From the NCBI GenBank assembly GCA_023135995.1, contig JAGLRY010000402.1, positions 1 to 8,318 on the forward strand: DNA of 8,318 bases, in the 5' to 3' direction. The notes under the pieces are model-generated. The model was not told the DNA's origin. It saw only the letters and a program-made list of their open reading frames with translations, and searched no databases. The stretch's first letter is position 1. Each line of letters opens with the position of its first letter. Source of the DNA: Candidatus Aminicenantota bacterium (GTDB lineage: Bacteria > Acidobacteriota > Aminicenantia > Aminicenantales > Aminicenantaceae). Position numbers and translations under genes: made by a program. This document shows, in pieces, positions 6,784 through 8,318 of this stretch.

Positions 6784-6790
6784 AAGGAGG
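6784..6790 (+). promoter_or_regulatory. Ribosome binding site that fixes the purF-like start
   Basis: AAGGAGG is followed by five bases and then the ATG at 6796. This near-perfect Shine-Dalgarno sequence is important because it supports translation starting at MGGLFG. That start makes the absence of the usual cysteine after the initiator methionine a real feature and not a start-site error. Confidence 0.8.
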
Positions 6791-6795
6791 ATTTT

Positions 6796-8202
6796 ATGGG
6801 AGGTTTATTCGGTGTTGTTTCAAAACAGGATTGTGTCTCAGATCTCTTTTATGGGACAGACTATCATTCCCATCTAGGAACAAAACGCGGGGGTCTTGCC
6901 GTGAAGTCCCACGAAGGGTTCACACGATTTATCCACAGCATAGAGAATGCGCAATTCCGGTCAAAATTCGAGGATGACATCACTAAACTCAAAGGAAATA
7001 GAGGCATAGGCATTATCAGTGATACTGAAGACCAACCCGTCCTCATCCGGTCCCATCTGGGCAACTATGCCATCGCGACCGTCGGTGTCATACAAAATGC
7101 GGATACACTCGCAAGGAAAGCGTTCGAGAGGCACACCACACACTTTGCAGAGATGAGTTTTGGCGAGATCAATCCCACAGAACTCGTGGCAACATTGATC
7201 AATCAGGAGACGTCTTTTGTTGACGGCATACAAAACGCCCAGGATGCGATCGACGGTTCGTGTTCTATGCTTCTCTTGACTGAAGATGGTGTTTATGCCG
7301 CCAGAGATAAATATGGAAGAACACCGATCGTGCTCGGCGATAAATCAAGCGGCTTTGCAGCCACCTCAGAGACCTGCGCCTTTCCCAATCTTGATTATGA
7401 GGTCACAAAATTCCTTGGGCCGGGTGAGATCGTTCTCATATCCGAAGATGGCATCGAACCTAAAAAACCACCCGGAGATTTGCTTCAGATCTGTGCATTT
7501 CTTTGGGTGTACTACGGATTCCCGGCTTCAAACTATGAGGGCATCAATGTGGAGAGTGTCAGAAACAGATGTGGAGCATTTCTGGCTCAAAGAGAGGCTT
7601 ACGCAATTGATCTCGTCGCAGGGATTCCTGATTCAGGCACAGGACACGGACTGGGTTATGCCAGCGAAGCGAGTATTCCTTTCAAGAGACCATTTGTCAA
7701 ATACACGCCGACGTGGCCGCGGAGCTTCATGCCCCAAAATCAAGATGTCAGAGATCTGGTGGCAAAGATGAAACTCATCCCGATCAGAGACCTGATCGAA
7801 AATAAGAAGCTGCTTTTCTGTGAAGACTCCATCGTAAGAGGCACACAACTCCAGGACACCATCCAGAGACTGTATGAATTCGGCGCCGAAGAAGTCCATA
7901 TGCGTCCCGCATGTCCTCCGCTGATATACGGGTGCAAATTCCTGAATTTTTCGAGATCAAGGTCGGAATTGGACTTAGCGGGGCGAAGAGCTATCCATGA
8001 GCTTGTCGGAGATGCGGAGGTCGATCTGAACGAATACGCGGATACGGAGTCGGATAAATACAGTGCGATGATCAGACAGATCGAGAAAAGGCTCCAATTG
8101 ACCTCCCTGAGGTACCAGAGGCTTCAGGACCTCGTCAAAGCCATCGGACTCCCCAAAGAAAAAGTGTGCACTTACTGTTGGGACGGAGTCGATCCCCGCT
8201 AA
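6796..8202 (+). CDS. purF: PurF-type amidophosphoribosyltransferase homologue lacking the glutaminase nucleophile
   Basis: Classical PurF makes 5-phosphoribosylamine from PRPP and glutamine, the first step of purine synthesis. This 468-residue protein has its two-domain layout. In the N-terminal Ntn-type domain (about 1-225) the nucleophile Cys that follows Met is Gly2 (MGGLFG). The HNGN loop is TVGV (95-98) and the SDSE segment is NPTE (126-129), so glutamine hydrolysis should be lost. The C-terminal transferase domain looks intact: GIPDSGTGHGLGYA (276-289), TPTWPRSFM (304-312) and the PRPP loop LLFCEDSIVRGTQ (339-351). Cys233, Cys380, Cys458 and Cys461 align with the four Fe-S ligands of the Bacillus subtilis enzyme (236, 382, 437, 440). 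From memory, similar MGG-type proteins occur in several anaerobic lineages, annotated as PurF. It may use free ammonia, take ammonia from a partner, or do another job. No other pur gene is in view. Confidence 0.88.
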   Translation: MGGLFGVVSKQDCVSDLFYGTDYHSHLGTKRGGLAVKSHEGFTRFIHSIENAQFRSKFEDDITKLKGNRGIGIISDTEDQPVLIRSHLGNYAIATVGVIQNADTLARKAFERHTTHFAEMSFGEINPTELVATLINQETSFVDGIQNAQDAIDGSCSMLLLTEDGVYAARDKYGRTPIVLGDKSSGFAATSETCAFPNLDYEVTKFLGPGEIVLISEDGIEPKKPPGDLLQICAFLWVYYGFPASNYEGINVESVRNRCGAFLAQREAYAIDLVAGIPDSGTGHGLGYASEASIPFKRPFVKYTPTWPRSFMPQNQDVRDLVAKMKLIPIRDLIENKKLLFCEDSIVRGTQLQDTIQRLYEFGAEEVHMRPACPPLIYGCKFLNFSRSRSELDLAGRRAIHELVGDAEVDLNEYADTESDKYSAMIRQIEKRLQLTSLRYQRLQDLVKAIGLPKEKVCTYCWDGVDPR

Positions 8203-8203
8203 A

Positions 8204-8221
8204 GCTTTTATGAATAATTCA
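8204..8221 (+). repeat. Solo right-end-like repeat fragment (R5)
   Basis: GCTTTTATGAATAATTCA begins two bases after the purF-like stop codon. It matches the right end of R1 (64-81, same GCTTTTATGAATA) and R3, but the terminal GG is missing. With the following bases it forms a 17-base palindrome (8208-8224: TTATGAA, TAA, TTCATAA). The palindrome is AT-rich and has no T-run after it, so it is not a good terminator. Confidence 0.6.
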
Positions 8222-8230
8222 TAAGAAAGT

Positions 8231-8318
8231 TGGATTATTCGCGGACCAAGGTTGCAGTAGCGGCAAGGAAGTGGCTCATGAAGATGTAGTAAGCTACCTC
8301 GAATGAGCTACAACGAAG
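8231..8318 (+). repeat. Dispersed repeat copy R6 (left part; continues beyond the window)
   Basis: TGGATTATTC at 8231-8240 is the family left end, and the next 15 or so bases resemble R2 with mostly transition differences. The last eight bases, CAACGAAG, recur at 6560-6567 in the left half of R4, so the window closes inside a long-form copy. A nested hairpin is possible between them: GCTCAT (8274-8279) with ATGAGC (8303-8308), enclosing GTAG (8286-8289) with CTAC (8294-8297). No gene is visible in this stretch. Confidence 0.6.

Noticed and set aside
1..8318. CRISPR array or attachment sites suggested by the repeated motifs
   Set aside because: The repeats are kilobases apart, vary in length and have inverted ends. 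There are no regular spacers, cas genes, integrase or tRNA gene.

Overview
The window is a stretch of bacterial chromosome carrying eight protein genes. Seven lie on the + strand and one on the - strand. There are no rRNA, tRNA, CRISPR or transposase genes. The proteins look like housekeeping or envelope functions of an uncultured, probably Gram-negative and possibly anaerobic bacterium. The DUF3014 protein, the DedA/YqaA protein, the secreted creatininase-like protein and the PurF variant would fit an Acidobacteriota/Aminicenantota- or deltaproteobacterial-type genome. That placement is inference from recalled family character and the sequence does not prove it.

Layout: a small cupin (97-417); surE (best start 678) overlapping a DedA/YqaA-type membrane protein by 14 bases (678-2040); a signal-peptide-bearing creatininase-family protein (2239-3045); a GT-B glycosyltransferase (3103-4311) and a GT-A glycosyltransferase (4346-5572), both reading the same way; then, convergent, a membrane-anchored DUF3014 protein (5595-6392, -); and a free-standing PurF-type phosphoribosyltransferase (6796-8202).

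The intergenic spaces carry a dispersed repeat family not explained by the genes. Its left end reads CCTGGATTATTCACGAG and its right end reads ACATTTTTTATGAATA(A/G)TYCAGG. Copies or fragments lie at 1-83, 2129-2220, 4311-4333, 6514-6731, 8204-8221 and 8231-8318. The outer ends are inverted repeats of each other. Two copies also have a second, inner inverted repeat whose paired bases covary. In three places the right end stops 12-18 bases before a start codon, just ahead of the ribosome binding site. In two places it begins right at the stop codon of the preceding gene. It looks like a non-autonomous, hairpin-forming (MITE/REP-like) element that has become part of many 5' leaders.

The most notable protein is the PurF-like enzyme. 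The catalytic N-terminal cysteine of the glutaminase domain is glycine, and two further glutamine-site positions are changed. The PRPP-binding loop and four probable Fe-S cysteines are kept. The creatininase-like protein also departs from the classical metal-site motifs. Apart from surE/dedA and the two glycosyltransferases, there is no strong sign that neighbouring genes form one pathway.
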